Counted from the stretch's first letter, positions 17,767 through 27,712 are shown. The stretch: 64,000 nucleotides of DNA from SPDF01 sp963699825 (GCA_963699825.1 CAVOVI010000004.1:372001-436000), one strand, 5' to 3'. Numbers and translations: made by a program. The notes: a model not told the origin generated them from the letters alone.

Positions 17767-18781
17767 ATGACCGTCACCAGCACCACACCCTCCGACGTCG
17801 AACAACTCCAGCAGCTGGCCGCGGCCGCCACGCGCCTCCGCGCGCAGGTGGCGCGCCGGATCGTCGGGCCAGGAGGAGGCGGTCGAGGGAATCCTCGCCG
17901 CCATCCTGGCGGGGGGCCACGCCCTCCTGATCGGCGTCCCCGGCCTCGCCAAGACGATGATGGTGCACACGGTGGCCGAGGCGCTCGCGCTCTCGTTTCA
18001 GCGGGTGCAGTTCACCCCCGACCTGATGCCGAGCGACATCACCGGCACCGAGATCATCGAGGAGGACCTGACGACCGGCAAGCGGGCCTTCCGGTTCGTG
18101 AAGGGGCCGGTCTTCGCGAACGTGGTGCTGGCCGACGAGATCAACCGGACCCCGCCGAAGACGCAGGCCGCGCTGCTCCAGGCGATGCAGGAACACCAGG
18201 TGACGGTGGGTGGGCAGACCTATGCGCTCCCGGAACCGTTCTTCGTGCTGGCCACCCAGAACCCGATCGAGCAGGAGGGGACCTACCCCCTCCCCGAGGC
18301 GCAGCTCGACCGCTTCATGTTCGAGTTGCGGGTGGGCTATCCGTCGCAGTCGGAGGAGGAGGCGATCGTCGAGCAGACGACCGGCAGCCGCGGGGCGGCG
18401 CTGGAGTCGGTGTTCGACGGGAAGCAGCTCCTGGCCATGCAGGCGCTGGTGCGGCGGATCCCGGTGTCGAAGCAGCTGATTCAGTCGGCGGTGACGCTGG
18501 CGCGGATGACCCGGCCCAACGAGGCGGGGGCGCCGGCGCTGATCCGGGAGTACGTCGAGTGGGGGGCGGGTCCCCGGGCGTCGCAGTACCTGGTGCTCGG
18601 CGCCAAGGCGCGGGCGGCGCTGGCGGGGCGCCCGATGGCGGACCTCGACGACGTGCGGTCGGTGGCGATGACGGTGCTGCGGCACCGGGTGGTCACCAAT
18701 TTCGCCGCCGAGGCGGCGGACCGGACCAGCGAGGATGTGGTGCGGGAGCTCTTGGATTCGCGGGCCTGGATCTCAGCCTAG
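17767..18781 (+). CDS. MoxR-family AAA ATPase (frameshifted)
   Basis: A typical MoxR protein of about 338 residues: Walker A GVPGLAKT, Walker B VVLADEINRTPPKTQAALLQ, sensor region LATQNPIEQEGTYPLPEAQL and the C-terminal lid. The N-terminal 30 codons lie in a different frame: IVG is followed by an extra C near 17866, where QEEAVEGILAAI is expected. Removing that base gives an intact gene. MoxR ATPases act as chaperones for von Willebrand (VWA) proteins or in envelope stress, but no DUF58/VWA partner follows here. A GTG at 17761 is an alternative start. Confidence 0.87.
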
Positions 18782-18797
18782 AGCGGGGTCCCGATAG

Positions 18798-18817
18798 GGG
18801 TGGGCGTAAGCCCACCC
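18798..18817. repeat. REP-type palindrome
   Basis: GGGTGGGC and GCCCACCC form a perfect stem around GTAA, preceded by ATAG as in the other REP copies. It lies just after the moxR stop codon. Confidence 0.8.
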
Positions 18818-18840
18818 GGCAGCGAGGCGGGGATAGCAAG

Positions 18841-18870
18841 GGCCCGGTCGGGGAATCCCCCGGCCGGGCC
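18841..18870. terminator. Possible two-way terminator hairpin
   Basis: GGCCCGG pairs with CCGGGCC, and inside it GGGG with CCCC, forming a long GC stem between the convergent moxR and lipoprotein genes. There is no T-run, so termination is only suggested by structure and position. Confidence 0.5.
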
Positions 18871-18895
18871 TCGTTGCATGCGAACGGACCGCGGA

Positions 18896-19787
18896 TCAGT
18901 CCGCGATAAACGTCGCCGTGTAGGTGTAGCAGTCGGTCCAGGTGACTCGGACGGTGCCGCCGGTACCGTGGGCATCGAGCACGCCGCCCGTGATCCCCTC
19001 ACACGCGGCGTCGTACGCGAGCGGGGTGACGGTGGTGAGCGTCAGCGCGTAGGTCTCCCGGCTGGACGCGACGCGCCAGGCGCCGTTGACCTCGAGCGTG
19101 CCGTTGGGCAGCGGCACTCCCCACGAAATATTGCTGCCGCTGGCGGCGGTGAAATCCACCGCCAGGTCGTTGGTGAGGGTCACGCGCTCGCCCTGCACGG
19201 TGAGGGCGTAGGTGTAGTCCTGCGCCGGCGGCGATGGCCGCGCTGGTGGCGCGGAGCGACCAGTCGCCGTCCATCACCAGCTTGAGGGTGGCGGTGGAGG
19301 CGCCGCTCTCGAAGTACTGCATGGTGAGGGCGTTGAGGCCGAGGTCGTAGCCGGGGGTCAGCCCCGGATCGGCGATGGTCACGCTGCCGGTCACCACGCT
19401 GCGGTTGCCCTCGATGTCGGTCTCGGTGCAATCGGCGGAGCTGAAGGTCCAGACGGCGTTGTCGGGCACCCCGTCGCCGTCGGTGTCGGTCAGGTCACTG
19501 GCGCTGGGGCAGTTCTCCGGCGGGGAGGCGGGGGGCGCAAAGGTGAGCCCGCCGCCGAGGGAGCGGCCGCCGGTGGAGAAGAGGGGGAAGCCGCCGGCGA
19601 AGACCGGCACGATCGGGTTGACGGCGGCGATGGCCAGGTCGGCGGAACTGGCGACGGCGTCGCCCACCTCGGCGGCATTCGCGGCCGAGAGGGGGGTGGT
19701 GCTGGGGCCGGACGAATCGCTGCAGGCGCCGAGGCCGACGGTGGCGGCCAGGATGGCGCCGGTCAGCAGGCGGGATGTATTTCGCAT
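18896..19787 (-). CDS. Hypothetical lipoprotein (frameshifted)
   Basis: The ATG at 19787 has a strong ribosome site (GGAGGAG about 4 bases upstream) and opens a lipoprotein signal with lipobox LGACS. The mature part starts with Ser/Thr-rich sequence, then PVFAGGFPLFSTGGRSLGGG and a DTDGDGVPDN calcium-binding-like loop. Near 19227 the frame shifts; the continuing frame reads DYTYALTVQGERVTLTNDLA and ends FIAD. Joined length is about 296 residues, probably all beta. No known family recognised. Divergent from the BTAD regulator. Confidence 0.65.
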
Positions 19788-19913
19788 GGAACTCCTCCAA
19801 ATGAGGCCCGACAGATGGTGCGCCGAGTCACAAACGCGGGACAATTTACCGAATCGGGGGAATGAGCCGCAACATCGGGGCCGGGGCACTATTGCAAGGC
19901 ATTGCAGGATATG

Positions 19914-19948
19914 GATTTGTCAGGGTGGGAGGAGGATCTGGACAAATC
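19914..19948. promoter_or_regulatory. Inverted repeat in front of the BTAD regulator
   Basis: GATTTGTC at 19914-19921 and GACAAATC at 19941-19948 are perfect complements separated by 19 bases, in the comparatively AT-rich 268-bp region between the divergent lipoprotein and BTAD genes. A direct repeat ATTGCA sits just before it. It could be an operator for either gene; no regulator can be assigned. Confidence 0.4.
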
Positions 19949-20055
19949 AGGTGCATCGGGAACATTACAATCTGTCAACATGCCGCCGTTTCGCTGTTGA
20001 TTCCCCGTTGATCACGCGATCCCATTGTAGCCGCATCACGCTACCGGAGCCTATC

Positions 20056-23000
20056 ATGGGCAACCCAGCATATTTGCGCTGCCTCGGCCAGCCGGCACTG
20101 CTCGATGCCAGCGGTACGCCGATCCGCCTCAGGACCCAGAAACAGCTCGCTCTCATGATCTACCTCGTTCTTGAAGGGCGCACGCCCGTCCGCCGGGACC
20201 GACTCGCCGACCTCCTCTGGTCCAACGTAGGGATTAAAGAGGCACGGCACTCGATGGGGACGGCGCTGTGGGGGCTCCGCAACCGTGTCGGGCCCAAAGC
20301 ATTTCCTGGCAACGCGTACACCCTGCGAACCACCGTCCAGCTCGACTGTGACCTGGACCGGCTGCGGCGGGGCGACGTGCTCGAAACCGAATTCCTCCCA
20401 GCCCTCGAGGTCGACGCATTCCTCGAGGACTTCGAGATCCCCGACGCGCCCCCGTTCAATCACTGGCGCGACCAGCAGCGCGCCAGGCTCTGGCCCTCTG
20501 ATCGAAGCGGCGCTGGTCCGCCAGATGGATCATTGCCGCCGCACTGGTGACTTCATTGGCATCGAACCGCTCGCCGAGCGAACACTGCGCCACAATGCAC
20601 TTAGCGAAGCGGCGATCCGGGCCCGGATCGAGGCGCGGGCGTTCGCCGGTGATCGGATCGGTGCGCTGCAAGCATTCGAGACCTGGAAGCAATCGCTCGA
20701 GACCGAATTACGCGCGCAGCCTTCGGAGCAACTGGAGGCGATGGCCAAACGGCTCCGGCGCGGAACGCTGGAGGGAGGCGGCGACGGCAACCGACCACGA
20801 GTCCCAACCGAGCAGTGGCGCGATCGCACCTTCATCGGCCGGACCACCGAGTACCAGACCCTGTATGAAGCGTGGGAGCGGACGACGCGCGGCGAGCCGA
20901 CCCATGCACTGGTGCTCGGTGAATCCGGAATCGGCAAGAGCACTCTGGTCCAGCGGCTGATGATGGCGGCCAGCTTGGATGGAGCCGTGACCAGCCGGGT
21001 TCAATGCTACGAACTTGAGCGGGAAATCCCGTACGCCGCCCTGGGCGCGCTGGTGCGTGGCCTGCTCGAGCGGCCCGAGGCAATGGCGACTTCACCCCAG
21101 TCGCTGGCCGACCTCGCCCAGGCCGTCCCGGCCCTCCGGGAGCAGTTCCCCAACCTGCCAGCGGCTTTGCAGCTCCAAGGAGAGTCGTTTCGCATCCGCA
21201 TCACCGACGCGATGGAGGCGCTACTCCGCACCATCGCGGAAGAGACGGCGGTCATGCTGGTCGTGGACGACTTTCACATGGCGGACGATGCCAGCCTCTC
21301 CGTCATACACCTCCTCGCCCGTCGTTTCGAGTCCGGGCGGGTCATGATCGCGCTGGCAGCTCGGCCCTCGGGCGCCAATGAATCTCCGAACATCGCCCGG
21401 CTCCGGGAGAGTCACAGTCGCCTGGGCTTCGTCTCGCTCGAGGTGCCGACCGATGGCGCCGGACGAGGCGGCGGAGATGCTCGACAGCCTGACAGCGGAT
21501 GGCCTCGATCCTGGGAAATCGATCCGCGACGCCATGTTGCGTGCGGCAGGCGGGTATCCAATGGCGCTGGAACTATTCGTGAGCGAGTGGATCAGCAGCG
21601 GTGAGAGCAGCCTGGCGCTGGCAGTGCCGGCGATGCGGGAAGAACTGGGACAGCGGTCGCCTCCCGAAGATGCCTACCGAATGGCCCTCGACCGGATCTG
21701 CGAGGGACTGGATGCCTCCACACGTCTCGCGTTGCAGCTTGCCGCGGTATTGGGGCCAAGACTCAATGACTTTTCGATGTACAAGATCGTGGACCTCGGT
21801 ATCGGCACGACCGGACAGGCGATGGAGGCGCTGCGATCCGCCCGCCTCCTGCGCGAGACGGAAGAACAGCTGGAGTTCGTCAACGAACTGACGCGAGGAC
21901 ACGCCTACCTCGGTATTCCGAAGCCGATGCGCACAGCTCTGCATGGCGAAGTCGTGTCCCGCCTCCTCGAGACCGAGGAAAATGGAGGAAAGATTCCTGG
22001 GTTGGAGATCGCCTGGCACCTGATCCGCGCCGGCAGACCAGACGAGGCGACACCCTACCTGCTCCGTGGCGCGCGGGAGTCGATGAGGGGAGGGGCACCA
22101 CATGAAGCCGAGCGGGGGCTTACGACAGCGATGGACCGGCTTAAGGAGCCAGATCGGAGCGAGGCGTTGCTCCTGATCGGCGAGGCACTGCTGGAGCAAG
22201 GACGGATGCAGGAGTCTGTGCCCTTTCTTGACGCAGTCAGCGACAATTCACGGCACGCGGTGATTTCAAGACGGAATGTGCTTCGATTGCATGCCAGCAC
22301 GTCATTCGGCGGGTACACAGCCCAGCGAGGCCGGTCAATCGGCATGTCCCTCCTTCGCGAATCCGAGGAGGCTGAGGACGCCAACACAAGGCTCCGAGCC
22401 CTTTGGATCGCAGCAAGCTTATTCCGCGAGAACCCGGACGTAGATCTCCTAGAAGCAGTTCACCAACAGCTGAGCAGCGAAACCCCTCCTTCGCTGACAC
22501 TCGAGGACAGGGGCGAGTATGCGCTTGGCATGGCATTCTGTCTATACTTTTCCGGCGAACAGTCACGCAGCCTTGAGACAATCAACGGTATTGTCGGTGA
22601 GCTCGAAGCGAACAACATCAAGAACTCCGTGTACCTCACTCTACTGCTCGGGGTATGTGCCATCCATGGCGCGCTCGGGGAATACGAGCAGGCAATCGCA
22701 TCAGGCGAACTGGGAGTTCGGGTCGCTCGTGAGATGGGTGAAGAGCGAAGACTGAGGCTGTTCGCCGCCAATATTGCGCTCTGTCATTCGCGACTCGGGA
22801 ACTCAGACGCACAAATCGCGTGGGCCGCCCGGGCCGCTTGAGAAGCGATCAGGACTGAAAGACCAAGTACTGGAACAGAAGCTCCACTATGTTCGCGCCC
22901 ACGCCTTCGCAGTCCGCGGAGACGTCAAGGGCGCCCTCGCTGCCATCAATAGTGGGACGGCCGCAATTAAGATGACCAGCCAGCCCTGGCTTCACCAAAT

Positions 23001-23385
23001 GTGGTACCTGCGTGCCGCGGATGTCTTAGCAATTATGGGTAGAACTCGGGAAGCGATTGATGCGGCGGGTAAGGCCTTCAGGCAGGACCTCCGAGAAATT
23101 CAATCGCTTTCTCTGGCTGGCCCCTATGCCCGTTGGGCAGGGCGCCTAGCCGGCGCAGGAAAGCTGGAGTTGGAGGGGGTGCGCTCCTCGTTGGCAACCT
23201 TGCTCGCACGAGAGGCGCGGCTTGATCGAATCGACCGAGCAGAGGTGCTGAATGCAAAGGTGTGGCTGGACAGCAAGACGGGCGGGATCCAAGAGCCTGA
23301 GCGGGAGGAAATGTGGCGTCGACTTGCAAGCCTCCCAATCTCTATCACAAATGAACTCAATAACATGGGGATGCTCGACCTATAG
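20056..23385 (+). CDS. BTAD/SARP-type regulator with AAA ATPase and TPR-like repeats (three frameshifts)
   Basis: About 1,109 residues in one gene, broken near 20498, 21453 and 22837. Order: an OmpR-like winged helix (RTQKQLALMIYLVLEGRTPV, SMGTALWGLRNRVG), a bacterial transcriptional activator domain (DFIGIEPLAERTLRHNALSE), an ATPase with Walker A LGESGIGKSTLV and Walker B VMLVVDDFHMAD, and a long helical-repeat tail ending NMGMLDL. There is no C-terminal LuxR helix-turn-helix. It is probably a signal-dependent activator; its targets are unknown. Base composition in the 3' half is visibly less GC-rich than the neighbours. It faces the HD-GYP gene tail to tail. Confidence 0.82.
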
Positions 23386-23414
23386 CGGCCGGCCCCGATT
23401 CCCATGAAATTGCG

Positions 23415-24821
23415 CTAAGCCGTCCGCCCCTTCCAAAACGACTTCTTGGCCCAGCCAGACCGATCGCCGGCGCCAGGATCGCTCACGACGACCGTCGCCG
23501 GCATTGGCGATGATTCGACCCCCACGGTGATCAGCCTGCGCACCGCGACCGATGTCACGACGCGCTCGACCACGTCGGGGTCGAACTGGCTCCCGCGGCA
23601 CTTCTGCAGTTCGGCAATCACCACATCGAGGGGCAGCCGCTTCCGGTAGGGGCGGTCGGTGGTCATGGCGTCGATGGTATCGGCCACCAGGATGATCCGG
23701 GAGGCGAGCGGGATCTCGTGGCCCGAGAGGCCGGTCGGGTACCCCTTGCCGTCCCACCGTTCGTGGTGATGCCGCACCGATTCCTGGATGAACCCGCGAA
23801 ACTTCGAGATGATCCCCACCAGCTCGGCGCTCCGGGCGGAGTGGGTCTGCATCAGCGCCGTCTCGTCGGCGGTGAGGCGGTCTTCCTTCCGCAGCAGCGG
23901 CGCGAACTCCTCGTGGATCTTGCCGACGTCGTGCAGCAGCGCGGCGGTGTGCACCTGTTCCACGTCGCGGATCTGGAGCCCCATCTCGAGTGCGATGAGC
24001 CTCGAGAGCTGGCTTACGCGGAGGGAGTGCCCGGAGGTGTAGGGGTCACGGGCTTCGATGGCCTTGACCATCACCTGAAGGAGTTCCTGCCCGCTTTCCT
24101 GCAGCTGGTGATAAAGGCCGTACACGTGGCGGACCGCGACGATTGGGATAACGACGAGCACCAGCCCGATCGAGCCAAGTTCCCACGTGGCCTGGAACCA
24201 GGCATAGAGCCAGGCAAGAAGCAGTGCAATAGCGCTTGCGCCGAGGTCATAACCGATGACCCCGCGGGTATTCAGGCTCCAGACATCGCGGAAGGAACGC
24301 TCGGCGCTGAGCGCCACTACCGCGCTCACTGCCATCGAATTGATTACAAAATAGCTCGCGGCGTAGGCGAAGAAGAGGAAGAAATCCCGTTGGAGGGCAA
24401 TCGACTCAACGCTGCCTACTACCTGCATATAGGCTGGTGGGAGTCCGCCTCCGAGCAGGCGGTAAATCAACATCGCCATCAGGACGGAAACCGCACGCTG
24501 CGAAATGTTGAACACCAACTTCTCCGGCCGATTACCACGTGCAAGCTGGCCTAAAGCAGTCGAGGCCGCAGCAATCACACCTCCCCAGAATCCACCAAAC
24601 AACAACCCGGCCGACATATGCATCACAAATGAAGTCGAACCGCGTGCAGCAACCTTCAACTGTGTAGAGCTTTGCTCAACCAAGAACGCCATGAAGATGA
24701 AGCTCAGAAGTGGCCAGAGCCCCGGCGAGGGTTGGCGATGCTGCCAAGCCACCACACCCAGCGCCAAAGCGAGGAGTGCGGTAAACGCGATGAAGACGTT
24801 GGTCCTGGTCGTTGATCTCAT
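23415..24821 (-). CDS. HD-GYP phosphodiesterase with membrane sensor domain
   Basis: Residues 1-240 contain about seven hydrophobic helices with FNISQRAVSVLM, resembling MASE9-type membrane sensors. Residues about 250-440 form an HD-GYP domain with all key motifs: HSLRVSQLSRLIA, HDVGK near residue 295, HHERWDGKGYP, and DTIDAMTTDRPYR. It should hydrolyse cyclic-di-GMP in response to a membrane or ligand signal. A 26-codon ORF and two hairpins lie just upstream on the same strand, suggesting attenuation or translational control. It ends 30 bases from the convergent BTAD gene. Confidence 0.9.
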   Translation of the reverse strand: MRSTTRTNVFIAFTALLALALGVVAWQHRQPSPGLWPLLSFIFMAFLVEQSSTQLKVAARGSTSFVMHMSAGLLFGGFWGGVIAAASTALGQLARGNRPEKLVFNISQRAVSVLMAMLIYRLLGGGLPPAYMQVVGSVESIALQRDFFLFFAYAASYFVINSMAVSAVVALSAERSFRDVWSLNTRGVIGYDLGASAIALLLAWLYAWFQATWELGSIGLVLVVIPIVAVRHVYGLYHQLQESGQELLQVMVKAIEARDPYTSGHSLRVSQLSRLIALEMGLQIRDVEQVHTAALLHDVGKIHEEFAPLLRKEDRLTADETALMQTHSARSAELVGIISKFRGFIQESVRHHHERWDGKGYPTGLSGHEIPLASRIILVADTIDAMTTDRPYRKRLPLDVVIAELQKCRGSQFDPDVVERVVTSVAVRRLITVGVESSPMPATVVVSDPGAGDRSGWAKKSFWKGRTA

Positions 24822-24856
24822 GGACTGGAACAGCTCGGTGGGGGGTCGAGGCGTCA

Positions 24857-24892
24857 GGGACTAATTAGTCCCAATCCTGGCCTTCGGCCAGG
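24857..24892 (-). promoter_or_regulatory. Two consecutive hairpins between the small ORF and the HD-GYP gene
   Basis: CCTGGCC and GGCCAGG (24876-24892) form a perfect 7-bp stem with a 3-base loop at the end of the small ORF. Right after it GGGACTAATTAGTCCC (24857-24872) is a perfect 16-bp palindrome that contains the ORF's stop codon. The HD-GYP start is about 35 bases further. The layout resembles a leader-peptide attenuator or an operator; no T-run follows. Confidence 0.5.
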
Positions 24893-24945
24893 AACAGGTT
24901 TGCCACGAATGTTACAGCGGCGGAGAACCAAGAAATCCTCAACAT
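24865..24945 (-). CDS. Small 26-residue ORF upstream of the HD-GYP gene
   Basis: The ATG at 24945 is preceded by AAGGGAGGTGA about 5 bases away, one of the best ribosome sites in the window. The peptide begins MLRISWFSAAVTFVANLF and ends AEGQDWD: a hydrophobic middle with an acidic tail. The stop (TAA) lies inside a palindrome. There is no recognisable family. It could be a leader peptide controlling the HD-GYP gene, a membrane micropeptide or a signal precursor; the strong ribosome site argues that it is translated. Confidence 0.6.
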   Translation of the reverse strand: MLRISWFSAAVTFVANLFLAEGQDWD

Positions 24946-25116
24946 GAGCGTCACCTCCCTTCGAGTACATCAATGACTCGGGAAGTGGTTGGCCTCGCTA
25001 TGGCCTACCAGACGCTCCGCTCTGTAGTCCGCTAGTCTCCGCTGTCTCTTTGAAGACCCGACCCCCTACCTCGCTTTGTTCCCTCCGCTCGAGTTGGTTA
25101 GAAGCGCCGCCCGCGC

Positions 25117-25872
25117 CTATCGCGGCCGGCGGAGTTCCGTCCATCGGTTGGTCGCGTCGAGCACCGCGAAGACCGCGGCCCGCTCGGCGCTTTCCTTGAT
25201 CTGCGCGCTGCCGGTCAGCACGAGCGACTCGCGCCCGCCCAACCCCTGCACCGCCACGAACACGAAGTCCCGGTCGAAGGCGGGGACGATCTTGGCCCCC
25301 TCCAGCGCCACCGACGAGTCCTCCAGCAATCGGTCGAGCACCATGACCGTGGCCCGGGCCGCCGCCTCCACGCGGCTCCGCGGCGTGTCACTGCTCTCCT
25401 CTTCCGCCGTCTCCGTCCGCCCCAGGAAGCTGAGGCTCACGCTGAGCGTGACCCGGTGCGCCCGCTTGCCCGGCACCACCGTCAGGTCCTCGAACAGGAT
25501 GGCCCGGTGGAGCGCCTGGCTCCGCACCGCCTCCTTGTCGAGCGCCTCGATCGGCTTCACATCCGCCGTCTGCGCGATGCTGATCTTGCGGTGATCCACC
25601 CGGAGGCCGAGCTGCGCCAGGAGCGCCGACTCGACGTTCCGCACCAGCTGCTTCGGCGCGAGCCCCGACTGGGCCAGGATATGCACCTCGCTCACCTCGC
25701 CCAGCGGCGTGGTGACGACCCGCGCGGAGAGGATGCCCTCCAGCGTGGTCAGGAGATTTTCCGCCCGGCGCACACCCCAGGGATCGGGCGCTTCACTGCC
25801 GGGCCCACCACTCGGCGTGGTGCGCGCGGCCTGGAAGCCGGCATCGGACTGCCTTGCGGAATTGAACGCCAT
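25117..25872 (-). CDS. Conserved hypothetical protein
   Basis: A 251-residue soluble protein with no signal peptide. Residues 35-100 (LLTTLEGILSARVVTTPLGE, then LAPKQLVRNVESALLAQLGL and DHRKISIAQT) look like a compact alpha/beta domain. The second half (residues 115-250) has another alpha/beta pattern: AILFEDLTVVPGKRAHRVTL and VAVQGLGGRESLVLTGSAQI. I do not recognise a named family. It lies 44 bases after the iron-sulfur/GGDEF gene on the same strand, so it may be co-transcribed with it. Confidence 0.65.
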   Translation of the reverse strand: MAFNSARQSDAGFQAARTTPSGGPGSEAPDPWGVRRAENLLTTLEGILSARVVTTPLGEVSEVHILAQSGLAPKQLVRNVESALLAQLGLRVDHRKISIAQTADVKPIEALDKEAVRSQALHRAILFEDLTVVPGKRAHRVTLSVSLSFLGRTETAEEESSDTPRSRVEAAARATVMVLDRLLEDSSVALEGAKIVPAFDRDFVFVAVQGLGGRESLVLTGSAQIKESAERAAVFAVLDATNRWTELRRPR

Positions 25873-25916
25873 TCTCGGTTCCTGTCGCTGAATGCCTGTG
25901 GGGGCAACAGCCGCCC

Positions 25917-27686
25917 TCAGGCGGCCCCTTCATTGGCCACGGCGTTCCGGCCCGTGGACTTCGCGTGATACAAGGCGCGGTCGGCGGTGACCAGGAGGTC
26001 TCCCTCGCTGGGGCTCGCCGGGTCGAACTCCGCGAGCCCGATGCTGACCGTCACCACACCGACCTCATAACCCAACCGGCGCCCGACCCCCTCGATGCCG
26101 GCCCGCAGCGCCTCCGCCACCCGGCGGGCGCCATGCAGGTCGGTGCGGGTCAGGATGACGACAAACTCGTCGCCGCCGTACCGGGCGGCGAGGTCCGAGG
26201 CACGTACCGCGCTCCGGATTTCCGCCGCCACCGCCTTCAGGACTTCGTTGCCGGCCTCGTGCCCGAATCGATCGTTCAGCTGCTTGAAGCGATCGAGGTC
26301 GATGAACATGACCGCGAACCCTTCCTCGCTGCGCTTGCTCCGTTCGACTTCGTGGCTCAACCGGTCCCGCAGCACCCGGAAGGTGGCGAGTCCGGTGAGC
26401 AGGTCCACCGCCGCCTCGCGCGAGGCCTCTTCCGCGCGGCGCTCCTGGTACGGCGGGCACTGGCGGAGCGTCGCCCGGCCGAGCACCGCCGCGGAGGCGA
26501 ACCGCGCGCAGGTGGTGAAGCCGCAGGCGCCGCAGTCCCAGGGGCGCCCATTGGGGCCCGGACCGATGGCGTCGAGCAGCGCGGCCACCGCCGTCGGATC
26601 GGACGCCAGCCGCCGCGGCCGGATGTCGAAGGTGGCACCCACACTCGCCACCAACCTGCCGTCCACCACCGGCTGCGGGCTCCGCGGCGGCTCCGCCGTC
26701 GCGAGCAGCGCACGCCGCCAGTAGAGCTGGTCCTTCGGGCCGAGGAGCGGGTGGTCGAGGCTCCCCTCGTAGGAGAGCAGGTCCACGAACCCCAGGTCGA
26801 GCCGATCGACCGCCACCGCCTGCGCCAGCGCCGGCAGGTGCCGGAGGCCGCGCATGGTGCGGAAACGCCGGCTCGTGTGCCGCGCCTCGTCGAGCATGGC
26901 GAGCGGCAGGCCGCCCGCGGCGCTCAGGTGCCGGCGCCGTTCCTCGGGAATCCGCGCGAAGAAATCGGGCTGACCGAGGACCGACACCCCTCGAAGCTCA
27001 AAGATCCGCTCGAGGTCTTCGAAGGTGACGGCGGCATCGAGCTCCGGCGTGTTCCGCGGCGCCGCGACGCCCGCGTACACGATGCGAAGCTCCTGCCCAT
27101 GCTGCGCGCGCAGATACCGCGCCTCCGCCACCGCAGGAATCGTGACCGGCGCCAGGTACGGCACCAGCTCGGGGTAATCGATGCGCACCGTCTCGACCAC
27201 CACCGGATCGGTGGATCGAATCAGGGTGCCCCACCCCTCGTCACGCCACAGACTCAGGTACTCCGCCGCCACGAGTTCATCGCCGATGACACCGCGATGC
27301 ACCGTGCGGAACCCGGCCGCGTAACAGGCGTTGACCACCTGCTCCGGCGTCGCCGGGAAGAAGTGCGCCGTCGCCTCCGAGCTGAGGATGAGCATGCCAT
27401 CCCCGCGCGCCGCGACCGTCAACGCCCTCCCGATTTCCCCGCTCGCGTTGATCGCCTCGTGCGGACAGGCGGGCAGACACTGCCCGCAGGCGATGCACGC
27501 CTCATCCACGATCTGCACCAGGCTCCCGTCCACGGCGACCGCCTCGGTCGGGCAGACGCGCACGCAGGCCAGACAGGCCACGCAGGATTCGGGGTCAATC
27601 GAAAAGATCACGCGCCCACCCACGGCCTGGGGGAGCGAGCCATCGTCAATATTGGCGTGGACCTGAGAACTGTCAAGAGGTGACAC
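25917..27686 (-). CDS. Ferredoxin / [FeFe]-hydrogenase-like / GGDEF fusion, putative redox-sensing diguanylate cyclase
   Basis: Domains in order: two [4Fe-4S] motifs (CVACLACVRVCP, CIACGQCLPACP; residues 35-80), an [FeFe]-hydrogenase large-subunit-like region (about 95-370), an Fe-S motif DCGACGFTTCARFA near residue 385, and a GGDEF domain (430-580) with RYGGDEFVV near 501 and an RxxD inhibitory site (RASD). The hydrogenase part keeps DYPELVPYL but has RSTDP where real hydrogenases have the TSCCP cysteines, and the second cysteine motif is also absent, so an H-cluster is unlikely. It probably makes cyclic-di-GMP under iron-sulfur control. The longest frame starts at GTG 27686; a GTG at 27611, downstream of a promoter-like site, may be the real start. 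Confidence 0.85.
   Translation of the reverse strand: MSPLDSSQVHANIDDGSLPQAVGGRVIFSIDPESCVACLACVRVCPTEAVAVDGSLVQIVDEACIACGQCLPACPHEAINASGEIGRALTVAARGDGMLILSSEATAHFFPATPEQVVNACYAAGFRTVHRGVIGDELVAAEYLSLWRDEGWGTLIRSTDPVVVETVRIDYPELVPYLAPVTIPAVAEARYLRAQHGQELRIVYAGVAAPRNTPELDAAVTFEDLERIFELRGVSVLGQPDFFARIPEERRRHLSAAGGLPLAMLDEARHTSRRFRTMRGLRHLPALAQAVAVDRLDLGFVDLLSYEGSLDHPLLGPKDQLYWRRALLATAEPPRSPQPVVDGRLVASVGATFDIRPRRLASDPTAVAALLDAIGPGPNGRPWDCGACGFTTCARFASAAVLGRATLRQCPPYQERRAEEASREAAVDLLTGLATFRVLRDRLSHEVERSKRSEEGFAVMFIDLDRFKQLNDRFGHEAGNEVLKAVAAEIRSAVRASDLAARYGGDEFVVILTRTDLHGARRVAEALRAGIEGVGRRLGYEVGVVTVSIGLAEFDPASPSEGDLLVTADRALYHAKSTGRNAVANEGAA
27648..27676 (-). promoter_or_regulatory. Sigma-70-like promoter near the start of the Fe-S/GGDEF gene
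   Basis: On the minus strand TTGACA (27676-27671) is followed after 17 bases by AATATT (27653-27648). It lies within the first codons of the longest frame, which supports translation starting at GTG 27611 instead of 27686. Confidence 0.5.
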
Positions 27687-27712
27687 CCCGCAAATGTCAA
27701 GAAAACAACCAC

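Noticed and set aside
20056..23385. Several separate genes instead of one BTAD regulator
   Set aside because: The pieces follow each other in family order, switch frame by one base at three points and show no start signals at the breaks.
24946..25110. Cyclic-di-GMP riboswitch before the small ORF and HD-GYP gene
   Set aside because: The region has a GGTTGGCC/GGCCTACC hairpin, but the conserved core bases of the known cyclic-di-GMP riboswitch classes were not found.
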